A stretch of 64,000 nt of DNA. Origin: an uncultured Clostridia bacterium (GTDB lineage: Bacteria > Bacillota > Clostridia > HGM11514). A model generated the notes under the pieces. The model saw only the letters and a list, made by a program, of their open reading frames with translations, made no database searches and was not told the origin of the DNA. The position numbers and the translations under genes were made by a program. Each line of letters starts with the position of its first letter. Within the stretch, counting starts at the first letter, position 1. This document shows, one piece after another, positions 26,883 to 33,896 of this stretch. Location: the NCBI GenBank assembly GCA_934464705.1, contig CAKSKB010000002.1, forward strand, positions 119,725-183,724, read 5' to 3'.

Positions 26883-26950
26883 TTCGCCCAACTTCTACAA
26901 CGACACCTATTTTATTACAAAAAATTCAACAAGTAAATACCGTTCGACAC
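26883..26950. promoter_or_regulatory. Candidate 0A boxes between the spo0A-like gene and murA
   Basis: TTCGACAC (26943-26950) matches the reverse complement of the 0A box TTGTCGAA at 7 of 8 bases. TTCGCCCA (26883-26890) matches at 6 of 8, and both follow ACCG. A third weaker CGACA core is at 26901. They lie upstream of the operon promoter and close to a TATAAT (26961-26966) facing murA that has no clear -35. Autoregulation, and a link to murA, are inferred. Confidence 0.4.
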
Positions 26951-27017
26951 ATTGTGATATTATAATACGGTAACATTCAGGTAACAATATAAATATTGTT
27001 AGGAGTGATATACGGAA

Positions 27018-28271
27018 ATGTCAAAATTTATAGTTAAAAATAGCGGAAAACTTAGCGGAACAATAAAGATAGAAGGGGCAAAAAATGCGGCGCTTCCTAT
27101 AATTTCGGCGTCATTGCTTTCGGGCGGAGAATGTAGGCTTACAAATGTACCCAATGTAAACGATATTATTCTAATTAGTGAAATATTGTGCAAATTAGGC
27201 GGTAAATTGTCGGATTTGAGCAATTCTGAGCTGAAAATTGACACATCTAAGCTCAAATCCGTCAAGCCTCCGTATGATTTGGTGAGCGGATTGAGGGCAT
27301 CGTTTCTGGTTATGGGGCCGCTTCTTGCAAGAGAGGGGAAAGCTGTGGTTTCGCTTCCCGGGGGCTGCAGGATAGGAACAAGACCGGTTGACCTTCATCT
27401 TAAAGGCTTTCGTGAAATGGGAGCGGAAATCTCCCAGAGCCACGGCGTGATAACGGCGAAGGCAAAAAGGCTTTACGGTGCGGAAATATATCTTGATTAC
27501 CCGAGCGTCGGTGCAACGGAAAACATAATGATGGCTGCGACTCTTGCGGAGGGTACAACGATTATAAACAACGCCGCAACCGAGCCGGAAATTACTGATT
27601 TGGCGGCATTTCTCCGAAAAATGGGCGCAAAAATCAAGGGCGACGGTACGGAAAAAATAACCGTTATCGGCGTAAATTCCATGCACGGTGCGGAATATTC
27701 CGTTATGCCGGACAGGATAGAAGCCGGAACTTATCTCGTTGCGGCGGCTGCAACCGGCGGAGATGTGACGGTCAAGGGCTGCAAGCCTGCGCATCTTAAG
27801 CCCATTACGGCGAAACTTACCGAGATGGGTGCGGAAATTACTGAGGGCAGCGGTTCCGTTAAAATCAAAGCCGACGGAAGGCTGAAGGCGGCAGACATAA
27901 GCACGCTGCCGTATCCCGGATTTCCGACGGATATGCAGGCGCAGTTTTCGGCGCTTTTAAGCACTTCCGACGGCACAAGCATAGTAAAGGAAACCGTTTT
28001 TGAAAATCGGTTTCTTTATGCCGGCGGCCTTAAAAGAATGGGTGCAAATATAAAAACGGAGGGGCGGAGCGCAATAATCGAAGGAGAAAAGCAGCTTACC
28101 GGCGCACCCGTTGAAGCAACCGACCTCCGTGCCGGAGCGGCGCTGGTCATTGCAGCGCTTTCGGCGAAGGGAAGCAGCGAAATTTCAGAAATCGAACACA
28201 TCGACAGGGGATATTTCCATATGGATGAAAAACTAAATTCTCTTGGGGCGAATATCATAAGAGAGCCATAA
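27018..28271 (+). CDS. murA: UDP-N-acetylglucosamine 1-carboxyvinyltransferase
   Basis: 417 residues, full length. It adds enolpyruvate to UDP-GlcNAc, the first committed step of peptidoglycan synthesis, in the cytoplasm. Visible: the EPSP-synthase-like repeats starting KIEGAKNAALPI (Lys22), the active-site loop LPGGCRIGTRPVDLHL with catalytic Cys117, GFPTDMQAQF, and the end EIEHIDRGYFHMDEKL. The Cys form predicts fosfomycin sensitivity. AGGAGTG is 10 bases before the ATG. It is divergent from the spo0A-like operon and followed by spoIVB 59 bp later. Confidence 0.95.
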   Translation: MSKFIVKNSGKLSGTIKIEGAKNAALPIISASLLSGGECRLTNVPNVNDIILISEILCKLGGKLSDLSNSELKIDTSKLKSVKPPYDLVSGLRASFLVMGPLLAREGKAVVSLPGGCRIGTRPVDLHLKGFREMGAEISQSHGVITAKAKRLYGAEIYLDYPSVGATENIMMAATLAEGTTIINNAATEPEITDLAAFLRKMGAKIKGDGTEKITVIGVNSMHGAEYSVMPDRIEAGTYLVAAAATGGDVTVKGCKPAHLKPITAKLTEMGAEITEGSGSVKIKADGRLKAADISTLPYPGFPTDMQAQFSALLSTSDGTSIVKETVFENRFLYAGGLKRMGANIKTEGRSAIIEGEKQLTGAPVEATDLRAGAALVIAALSAKGSSEISEIEHIDRGYFHMDEKLNSLGANIIREP

Positions 28272-28330
28272 TGTTCACGGGATATAACTTTTCCTTCGGG
28301 AAAACATAATAGCGAGGGGAGAGTGATGGC

Positions 28331-29332
28331 GTGAAAAGAAAGGTAATTGCGGCATTTGCGGTGATGCTGGCAGCGGCGGCGATATGGGTCTGCCCGGGGG
28401 AACCTTCCGTAACTGCCGATGCGGACGGGCAAAGCCTGCGCCTGGTTCCGTGCGGTAATACTATAGGTATAAAAATAGAAGCGGACGGCGTATGCGTTGT
28501 CGGTACATCGGAACTTTCAGGCTCGGGAGATGATTCTTCAAAGCTTATTAAGGGAGATATTATCACTAAAGTCGGGGAGTGTGAGGTCAAATCGACCGAG
28601 GAGCTAAAATCGGCTCTTGAAAGCGAATGCGGAGAAAAGGTGATATTTGAGGTCATACGGGACGGAAAAAGCGTTTCGGTTGAGGTCACACCTACCGTGA
28701 ATCCGATTGACGGTTCCCGTATTATCGGGGCGTGGGTCCGCGACAGCGCCGCAGGCATCGGCACAATGACTTGGTATAACCCCGAAACCGGGCGTTACGG
28801 CGCCCTCGGGCACGGCATAACCGACATTGACACCGGCAGCCGCTACGGAATCGGACAGGGTGAGATTGTTCAGGTTTCGGTAACGGGTGCTTCTAAAGGT
28901 GAGGTCGGCACGCCGGGGCTTATAACGGGCGACTTTCTCGACTACGAAGGGACGATTGACAAGAATACCGAGGTGGGCATAGGAGGCTATGTAGAAAATT
29001 CTTGGATGCTCCCGGGGTTTGAACCCATCGAGACCGCCGCGCCCGATGAGGTCAGGGAAGGCAATGCCGAAATCCTTTGCTGCATCGACGGAACGGGCGT
29101 GGAAAGATTCTCCGCCGAAATTGAAAAAACTATGAGCGGCCGCATAAGCGGTACAAAAAATCTTGTTCTGCACATAACCGATGACAGGATTATCGAAAAA
29201 ACCGGAGGAATTGTGCAAGGCATGAGCGGCAGCCCGATTATTCAAAACGGCAAGCTAGTCGGCGCAGTTACACATGTTTTCATCAACGACCCCACAAGAG
29301 GCTACGGAACTTTTATCAAAAATATGCTTTGA
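28331..29332 (+). CDS. spoIVB: SpoIVB serine peptidase (S55), pro-sigma-K checkpoint signal
   Basis: 333 residues; GTG start at 28331 after GAGGGGAGAG. N-terminal membrane/secretion segment (1-25), then LRLVPCGNTIGIKIEADGV and a PDZ domain (about 60-120). The S55 protease domain has GALGHG (His161) and GMSGSPIIQNGKLVGAVTHV (Ser299). In Bacillus SpoIVB is made in the forespore, crosses into the intermembrane space and triggers SpoIVFB-dependent pro-sigma-K processing. A CATAATA (28305-28311) resembling a sigma-G -10 and a 6-bp hairpin with TTCG loop (28289-28304) lie upstream. Only the moderate spacing to a GGATA (20 bases) argues against a clean sigma-G site. Confidence 0.93.
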   Translation: MKRKVIAAFAVMLAAAAIWVCPGEPSVTADADGQSLRLVPCGNTIGIKIEADGVCVVGTSELSGSGDDSSKLIKGDIITKVGECEVKSTEELKSALESECGEKVIFEVIRDGKSVSVEVTPTVNPIDGSRIIGAWVRDSAAGIGTMTWYNPETGRYGALGHGITDIDTGSRYGIGQGEIVQVSVTGASKGEVGTPGLITGDFLDYEGTIDKNTEVGIGGYVENSWMLPGFEPIETAAPDEVREGNAEILCCIDGTGVERFSAEIEKTMSGRISGTKNLVLHITDDRIIEKTGGIVQGMSGSPIIQNGKLVGAVTHVFINDPTRGYGTFIKNML

Positions 29333-29372
29333 AATTCCGGTAAACAAAGCGGAAAAATGCTTGCCTGTTTTT

Positions 29373-29404
29373 GTGCGCTTATCTTCGGATTGGCGCACTT
29401 TTTT
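29373..29404 (+). terminator. Terminator copy 1 of the UUCG family, after spoIVB
   Basis: GTGCGCTTATC (29373-29383), TTCG loop, GATTGGCGCAC (29388-29398), then six T. One mismatch in an 11-bp stem. Near-identical copies follow at 29920 and 30147. Confidence 0.9.
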
Positions 29405-29424
29405 GTATTTATTTAAAAAGGATA

Positions 29425-29453
29425 TTTACAAATAAATCGGTTTGTGTTATAAT
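29425..29453 (+). promoter_or_regulatory. Promoter of small-RNA unit B
   Basis: TTTACA (29425-29430), 17 bases, TATAAT (29448-29453) with an extended TGT just before. The expected start is the G at 29460, exactly the first base of the closing stem. Confidence 0.75.
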
Positions 29454-29634
29454 TAGTATGCTAAACGAATATAATTAAATAGATTTTTAAGAAAATAACC
29501 ATTCAGGGGTATAATTGTACCCATTTTTCATTTATCCTATATTGTGAATTTGATAAAAATGCAAGTTCCATGGATGAATGAAAAATGGTTTTTTTCGGAA
29601 TCTATTATATTTGTTTAGCGACAATCGGGAGTTG

Positions 29635-29909
29635 GGCAAGATGAAACCGAACCATTGATGGTTTTTATCGGCGGATTTTTCCCAATACTTCACAAACTCA
29701 ATCGATAATACACAAAGTATTAACTTCATTCGTTTGCTCGTCTTGAAAAAAATCTGCTCGATAAAAACTGCATGCACCTTATGGCGAGATAATTTTTAGC
29801 CATTTTTGGTGCGAAGGAAGCAGACAGGCGGTTGCCTTTCAATGACGACAAGCCGAAAATGGCAAAAATTTGCCGTCATAAGGCATTAATGGTTCGGTTC
29901 CATCTTGCC
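29635..29909 (+). mobile_element. 275-bp structured element, copy E1, inserted in RNA unit B
   Basis: Bounded by 26-base inverted arms (29635-29660 and 29884-29909; 24 of 26 complementary) starting GGCAA and ending TTGCC. GTTG flanks it on both sides (29631-29634 and 29910-29913), a likely 4-bp target duplication. The interior folds into hairpin I (29661-29681 with 29745-29768), hairpin II (29773-29778 with 29808-29813, then ATGGC/GCCAT) and hairpin III (29843-29847 with 29874-29878, closed by TGCCTT/AAGGCA). It is about 90% identical over the interior to E2 at 30358-30632, which lies inverted and has the same length. It encodes no protein, so any mobility would need enzymes from elsewhere. 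Confidence 0.75.
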
Positions 29910-29919
29910 GTTGTTTTTT

Positions 29920-29950
29920 GTGCGTTGATCTTCGGATTGGCGCACTTTTT
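29920..29950 (+). terminator. Terminator copy 2 of the UUCG family (unit B)
   Basis: GTGCGTTGATC (29920-29930), TTCG, GATTGGCGCAC (29935-29945), five T. All 11 positions pair if G-U is allowed. Confidence 0.9.
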
Positions 29951-29977
29951 ATTTTGCGCAGAGTTTTTAAGAAACTA

Positions 29978-30006
29978 TTTACAAATTATTTCGGTTGTGG
30001 TATAAT
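29978..30006 (+). promoter_or_regulatory. Promoter of small-RNA unit C
   Basis: TTTACA (29978-29983), 17 bases, TATAAT (30001-30006) with extended TGG. It shares TTTACAAAT and TCGGTT with the unit B promoter. Confidence 0.75.
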
Positions 30007-30012
30007 ATAATA

Positions 30013-30177
30013 GCCAAACGAAAGCTTAATATTTTCTAAATCGGTATAAGCTAAAAATGATAAAAACGCTTATACTCACTTTGCATTATACTGATTTGAA
30101 ATGCATGAGCTTTTGTTTGGCGACAATTCGGAGTATTGCGTTTTTTGTGCGTTAATCTTCGGGTTGGCGCACTTTTT
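30013..30177 (+). ncRNA. Small-RNA unit C, intact, about 165 nt
   Basis: Predicted start G30013. The closing stem GCCAAACGAAAGCT (30013-30026) pairs with 30108-30121 over 14 bp, with one G-U at the same place as in unit B. An inner hairpin forms from GTATAAGC with GCTTATAC (about 30043-30073), closed by TAAATC/GATTTG. Then come GACAATTCGGAGT, a T-run and terminator copy 3. Compared with unit B, the stem base pair 3 is C-G here and U-A there, a covarying change. Function unknown; it lies directly ahead of the antitoxin-like gene. Confidence 0.65.
30147..30177 (+). terminator. Terminator copy 3 of the UUCG family (unit C)
   Basis: GTGCGTTAATC (30147-30157), TTCG, GGTTGGCGCAC (30162-30172), five T. 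Fully paired with G-U allowed. Confidence 0.9.
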
Positions 30178-30206
30178 ATTTTATGCGGAAGAAAGAAGGA
30201 AATTTA

Positions 30207-30696
30207 ATGTATCGCAGTATTTACAGTTTGAATATGGATACGGAATTAAGGCGCGATATGGATGAAGTCTGCAAGGAGATGGGAATGTCTTTGAATACAG
30301 CACTCATCTTATTTATGAAAAAAGTTGTACGGGACAGGAAAATACCATTTGAAATTAGGCAAACGAGAGTCAAATCATTAATGCCTTATGACGGAAAATT
30401 TTTGCCCTTTTCGGCTTGTCGTCATTGAAAGGCGACCGCCTGTCGGCTTCCTCCGCACCAAAAATGACTAAAAATTTTCACGCCATAAGGTGCGCGCAGT
30501 TTTTATCGAGCCGATTTTTCTCAAGACAAGCAAGCGAGTGCAGTTAATACTTTGTGTATTGGCAAGTGAGTTTGTGCAGTATTGGGGAAAATCAGCCGAT
30601 AAAAACCATTAAGGATTTGATTCTCGTTTGCCTGTGGCTGATCCTTTGGCAGATGATAAAAAACCGTGGAATTTAAAATCAGACGATGACAAATAA
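30207..30696 (+). pseudogene. RelB/DinJ-type antitoxin gene interrupted by element E2
   Basis: ATG 30207 follows GAAGGA. The product starts MYRSIYSLNMDTELRRDMDE and continues with the ribbon-helix-helix region MGMSLNTALILFMKKVVRD and RKIPFEI, the DinJ/RelB signature. From 30357 on the frame runs into the element and stops at 30428 (73 residues, the last 23 foreign). Beyond the element the DNA reads VADPLADDKKPWNLKSDDDK and stops at 30696. Joining ...IPFEI directly to VADP... restores one frame and matches the usual IPFE...ADP order, so the gene was intact before the insertion. The truncated form keeps the DNA-binding half but has lost the toxin-binding tail. No toxin gene follows. Confidence 0.7.
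30358..30632 (-). mobile_element. 275-bp structured element, copy E2, inverted, inside the antitoxin gene
   Basis: Arms at 30358-30383 and 30607-30632 begin GGCAA and end TTGCC, 24 of 26 complementary. The arm sequence differs from E1 at about 9 of 26 positions, each change mirrored in the opposite arm. The interior matches E1 in reverse complement at roughly 90%. In stem I the E1 G-U pair becomes U-G, and in stem II U-G becomes C-G, so pairing is kept. Read on this strand the non-Watson-Crick pairs of the hairpins are mainly G-U, suggesting that this is the strand that folds as RNA. No clear target duplication. The remaining bases to proS (30633-30752) hold only the antitoxin tail and the proS terminator. 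Confidence 0.75.
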
Positions 30697-30717
30697 TTTT
30701 GTGCATAAAATAATAAA

Positions 30718-30748
30718 ATCGAGAGTTCCCGGGATGGGAACTCTCGAT
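30718..30748 (-). terminator. Terminator of the lrp-aat-trmL-proS operon
   Basis: A perfect 13-bp stem (30718-30730 with 30736-30748) with a 5-base loop, followed on the minus strand by a T-rich stretch. Confidence 0.9.
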
Positions 30749-30752
30749 GCTT

Positions 30753-32189
30753 TTAATAAGCTTTTGCCCAGTAAACCAGCTTTTTCGCGGGCTTTCCGCA
30801 GCAAACGCACTTATCGGAAATTGTTTCCTGCTCGAACGGCATACAGCGCGAGGTTGCGGCGGTCTGCGCTTTGATTTCGTCTTCACATTCGCGGTTTCCG
30901 CACCACATAGCCTTTACAAAGCCGCCCTTTTCTTCAAGAACCTTCTTGAATTCATCAAAATCCTTTGCCGGATTGGTTCTTGCATTGAGGTTTTCAAGAG
31001 CCTTGTTATACATATTTTTATGAATTGCTTCAAGCGTTTCTCCGATTTTTTCGGGAAGCTCATCAATAGAAACGAAAATCTTTTCTCTCGTATCGCGTCT
31101 TACGATAACGGCAGAATTGTTTTCGAGGTCTCTCGGGCCGATTTCAACACGAATCGGAACGCCCTTCATTTCATATTCGCTGAACTTCCAGCCGGGGTTT
31201 TTCTCCGATGTGTCTATTTCCGCACGGTATGTCTTTTTAAGAGTGTTATAAATTTCGTCCGCCTTTTCGGTTACGCCCGGCTTATGAGCTGCAATCGGGA
31301 TAACAACAACCTGAATCGGAGCGATTTTCGGCGGCAGCATGAGTCCGCTGTCATCGCCGTGAACCATTATTACCGCACCTATCATTCTTGTGGTTGTGCC
31401 CCACGATGTCTGGTGCACATACCGAAGCTTATTTTCTTTATCGGTATACTGTATGCCGAACGCTTTTGCAAATCCGTCGCCGAAGTTATGCGATGTTCCT
31501 GACTGCAGCGCCTTTCCGTCATGCATGAGGCTTTCGATTGTGTATGTAGCCTCTGCGCCGGCGAATTTTTCTTTTTCGGTTTTCTGTCCCTTTACTACCG
31601 GGATTGCAAGGGCGTCTTTGAAGAAATCGGCATAAACATTAAGCATTTTGATTGTTTCTTCCTGGGCTTCCTCTGCCGTTGCGTGAGCGGTATGCCCTTC
31701 CTGCCACAAAAATTCTGCGGTGCGCAGGAACGGACGGGTTGTTTTTTCACATCTCATAACAGAACACCACTGATTGCAAAGCTTGGGCAAATCTCTGTAT
31801 GAGCTGATTACCTTTTTGTAATGGTCACAGAAGAGCGTTTCGGAGGTCGGTCTTATGCAGAGCCGTTCCGTAAGCTTCTCGTCGCCGTAATGCGTAACCC
31901 ATGCAACCTCGGGCGCAAAGCCCTCAACATGGTCCTTCTCCTTCTGGAGGAGCGATTCCGGAATAAACATGGGCATATACACATTTTTATGACCGGTTTC
32001 TTTAATCATGCCGTCCATAATGCTCTGCATGTTCTCCCAGATTGCATAGCCGTAAGGTCTTAAAACCATGCAGCCCTTAATCGAAGCATATTCTATAAGC
32101 TCCGCCTTTTTTACTATGTCGGTATACCAGCGGGCGAAATCTTCGTCCATAGAGGTAATTTCCTCAACCATTTTTTTGTTGTCAGCCAT
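30753..32189 (-). CDS. proS: Prolyl-tRNA synthetase, archaeal/eukaryotic-like short type
   Basis: 478 residues from ATG 32189, chosen because AGGAG lies 10 bases upstream. The class II motifs are visible: motif 1 region GCMVLRPYGYAIWENMQ, motif 2 RCEKTTRPFLRTAEFLWQEG and motif 3 GAVIMVHGDDSGLMLPP. The anticodon-binding domain follows, and the C-terminal zinc-binding-like part has CGNRECEDEIK, CVCCGKPAKK and the terminal Tyr typical of the archaeal-type ProRS found in many Clostridia. It charges tRNA-Pro and lacks the bacterial editing insertion. Last gene of a four-gene operon behind trmL. Confidence 0.96.
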   Translation of the reverse strand: MADNKKMVEEITSMDEDFARWYTDIVKKAELIEYASIKGCMVLRPYGYAIWENMQSIMDGMIKETGHKNVYMPMFIPESLLQKEKDHVEGFAPEVAWVTHYGDEKLTERLCIRPTSETLFCDHYKKVISSYRDLPKLCNQWCSVMRCEKTTRPFLRTAEFLWQEGHTAHATAEEAQEETIKMLNVYADFFKDALAIPVVKGQKTEKEKFAGAEATYTIESLMHDGKALQSGTSHNFGDGFAKAFGIQYTDKENKLRYVHQTSWGTTTRMIGAVIMVHGDDSGLMLPPKIAPIQVVVIPIAAHKPGVTEKADEIYNTLKKTYRAEIDTSEKNPGWKFSEYEMKGVPIRVEIGPRDLENNSAVIVRRDTREKIFVSIDELPEKIGETLEAIHKNMYNKALENLNARTNPAKDFDEFKKVLEEKGGFVKAMWCGNRECEDEIKAQTAATSRCMPFEQETISDKCVCCGKPAKKLVYWAKAY

Positions 32190-32201
32190 TTGACACAACT
32201 C

Positions 32202-32711
32202 CTATCTTTTTATTTCATTCCATTTGTGATTGTGAAGTTCCCCGAAGTTCTGAAGCCTCGGAAAACCCTTTTGTCTTAAATATTCGTAAGCTACGATTGC
32301 AACCGAGTTTGAAAGATTGAGCGACCTTGCGTCATCAATCATGGGTATCCTTATGCATCGCTGCTCGTTTTTTATAAGAATTTCTTCGTCAATACCCTTC
32401 GTTTCTTTGCCGAAAACAAGGAACGCACCGTCGGGGTAGGCAACATCGGAATAAACATGCCGCCCCTTCGTTGTTGCGAAGAAAAATTCGCCGCCTTTGT
32501 TTTTTTCAAAAAATTCCGCCGTGTTTTCGTAGTATGTAATATCAAGAAGATGCCAGTAATCAAGCCCTGCGCGCTTTAACTTTCTGTCATCAATCCTGAA
32601 TCCGAAAGGCTTTACAAGATGAAGCCTTGCGCCGGTAGCGGCGCAGGTTCTTGCAATATTGCCGGTGTTCTGCGGAATTTCAGGCTCCAAAAGCACAATA
32701 TTAAGCTGCAC
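32202..32711 (-). CDS. trmL: tRNA (cytidine(34)-2'-O)-methyltransferase
   Basis: 169 residues, the usual size of TrmL. SPOUT-class methyltransferase: N-terminal LLEPEIPQNTGNIARTCAAT, VFGKETKGIDEE (SAM-binding knot) and IPMIDDARSLNLSNSVAIVAYE. It methylates the wobble base of certain tRNA-Leu species. It starts 6 bp after the aminotransferase and ends 12 bp before proS, so translation is probably coupled. Nothing unusual. Confidence 0.93.
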   Translation of the reverse strand: MQLNIVLLEPEIPQNTGNIARTCAATGARLHLVKPFGFRIDDRKLKRAGLDYWHLLDITYYENTAEFFEKNKGGEFFFATTKGRHVYSDVAYPDGAFLVFGKETKGIDEEILIKNEQRCIRIPMIDDARSLNLSNSVAIVAYEYLRQKGFPRLQNFGELHNHKWNEIKR

Positions 32712-32717
32712 CTTTTA

Positions 32718-33896
32718 TCACCTTTTCCTTGCGGCGATGAACATATCTATGCGGTTCAGCGCCTCGTTGATTTTTTCCGTGGAATACGCATACGAACAGC
32801 GAACGAATCCTTCGCCCGAGCTGCCGAATGCCGAACCGGGCACAACCGCCAGCTTTTGCTCGTTAAGAAGCGCAATACAGAAGTCCGACGAGTTCATGCC
32901 AAGGCTTTTGATGCACGGGAACACATAAAATGCACCCTTCGGTTCAAAGCAGTCAAGCCCCATGCTGTTGAATCCTTCATATATAAGACGGCGGCGGTAA
33001 TTGTATTCGGTTTTCATCATTTCGATGTCATTGTCACCGTTCCTGAGCGCCTCGATTGCGGCGTGCTGGCTTGTGGTCGGTGTGCACATGATTGCGTACT
33101 GGTGGATTTTCGTTATCGCCTTAATAAGCTCAGGTGCGCCGCACACATAACCGAGCCTCCAGCCGGTCATGGCATACGCCTTTGAAAATCCGGATACAAG
33201 AATTGTTCTTTCATACATTGACGGTATCGACGCAATCGAAACATGGTGCGTCCCGTAGGTAAGCTCTGCATATATTTCATCCGACAAAACAGCTATATCC
33301 GTTCCGTCAAGCACTTCGGCGATTGCCTCTAAGTCTTCTTTTGTCATTATTGCGCCGGTCGGGTTGTTAGGAAACGGCAGTATAAGAAGCTTCGTTTTCG
33401 GCGTAATTGCCGCTTTCAGAAGTTCCGGCGTAAGCTTGAAATCGTCCTCGGCGCGGGTGACAATCGGAACAGGTGTTCCGCCGGCAAGAGTCGTTATCGG
33501 CGCATAGCACACAAAGCACGGTTCCGGTATCAGAACCTCATCCCCCGATTCTATAACCGCGCGGATTGTAAGGTCAATCGCTTCACTGCCGCCGACGGTT
33601 ATAAGCGTCTGGGTTTTGGGGTCGTATTTAATGCTGAATCTTCGGTCAAGATATCTGCAAATTTCCTCTCTCAGTTCTAAAACACCCGAGTTTGAAGTAT
33701 AATAAGTATGGCCCTTCTGGAGAGAGTATATGCCGGCTTCCCTCACATGCCACGGTGTTACAAAATCGGGTTCGCCGACGCCGAGGGATATTGCGTCCTT
33801 CATTTCGGCTGCTATATCAAAAAACTTTCGTATGCCGGAGGACGGCATATCGGTAACCTTTTTATTTATAAGGCTGTTAAAGCTGAAATTGCTCAT
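32718..33896 (-). CDS. PLP-dependent class I/II aminotransferase (PatA/aspartate-type)
   Basis: 392 residues. Fold-type I transaminase with SLGVGEPDFVTPWHVREA, HTYYTSNSGVLELREEIC, LPFPNNPTGAIM, VLSDEIYAELTY and the PLP-lysine motif SGFSKAYAMTGWRLGY (Lys about 238). The exact substrate cannot be read; the family covers aspartate, aromatic and N-acetyl-LL-diaminopimelate aminotransferases. Its ATG overlaps the stop of the Lrp-type regulator by 4 bp, a pairing common in Firmicutes, so the regulator may respond to the amino acid it handles. Confidence 0.88.
   Translation of the reverse strand: MSNFSFNSLINKKVTDMPSSGIRKFFDIAAEMKDAISLGVGEPDFVTPWHVREAGIYSLQKGHTYYTSNSGVLELREEICRYLDRRFSIKYDPKTQTLITVGGSEAIDLTIRAVIESGDEVLIPEPCFVCYAPITTLAGGTPVPIVTRAEDDFKLTPELLKAAITPKTKLLILPFPNNPTGAIMTKEDLEAIAEVLDGTDIAVLSDEIYAELTYGTHHVSIASIPSMYERTILVSGFSKAYAMTGWRLGYVCGAPELIKAITKIHQYAIMCTPTTSQHAAIEALRNGDNDIEMMKTEYNYRRRLIYEGFNSMGLDCFEPKGAFYVFPCIKSLGMNSSDFCIALLNEQKLAVVPGSAFGSSGEGFVRCSYAYSTEKINEALNRIDMFIAARKR

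Larger units (their letters stand above)
29460..29950 (+). ncRNA. Small-RNA unit B, interrupted by a 275-bp element
   Basis: The transcript would start at 29460 with GCTAAACGAATATAAT, which pairs over 16 bp (one G-U) with 29604-29619. Inside, 29521-29537 pairs with 29572-29588 over 17 bp with one G-U. The conserved GACAATCGGGAG follows the closing stem, then the element (29635-29909), then the tail and terminator copy 2 (29920-29950). Without the element the RNA would be about 215 nt. Unit C shares promoter, first bases, closing stem with the G-U at the same pair, GACAAT(C)GGAGT and terminator, but not the core. No open reading frame with a ribosome site was seen. I could not assign it to a known RNA family; 6S-like and retron-like foldings were considered but not supported. 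Confidence 0.6.

Noticed and set aside
29532..29777. Open frame of 81 codons on the minus strand across RNA unit B and element E1
   Set aside because: It crosses the insertion boundary, has no ribosome site and matches nothing; the region is better explained by RNA structure.
29460..30177. RNA units as 6S RNA, retron RNA or type III antitoxin
   Set aside because: Long stem resembles 6S and paired ends resemble retrons, but there is no typical 6S bubble, no reverse transcriptase and no tandem antitoxin repeats or ToxN gene nearby.
30521..30886. Open frame on the minus strand covering E2, the proS terminator and the end of proS
   Set aside because: It runs through a terminator and overlaps proS in another frame.
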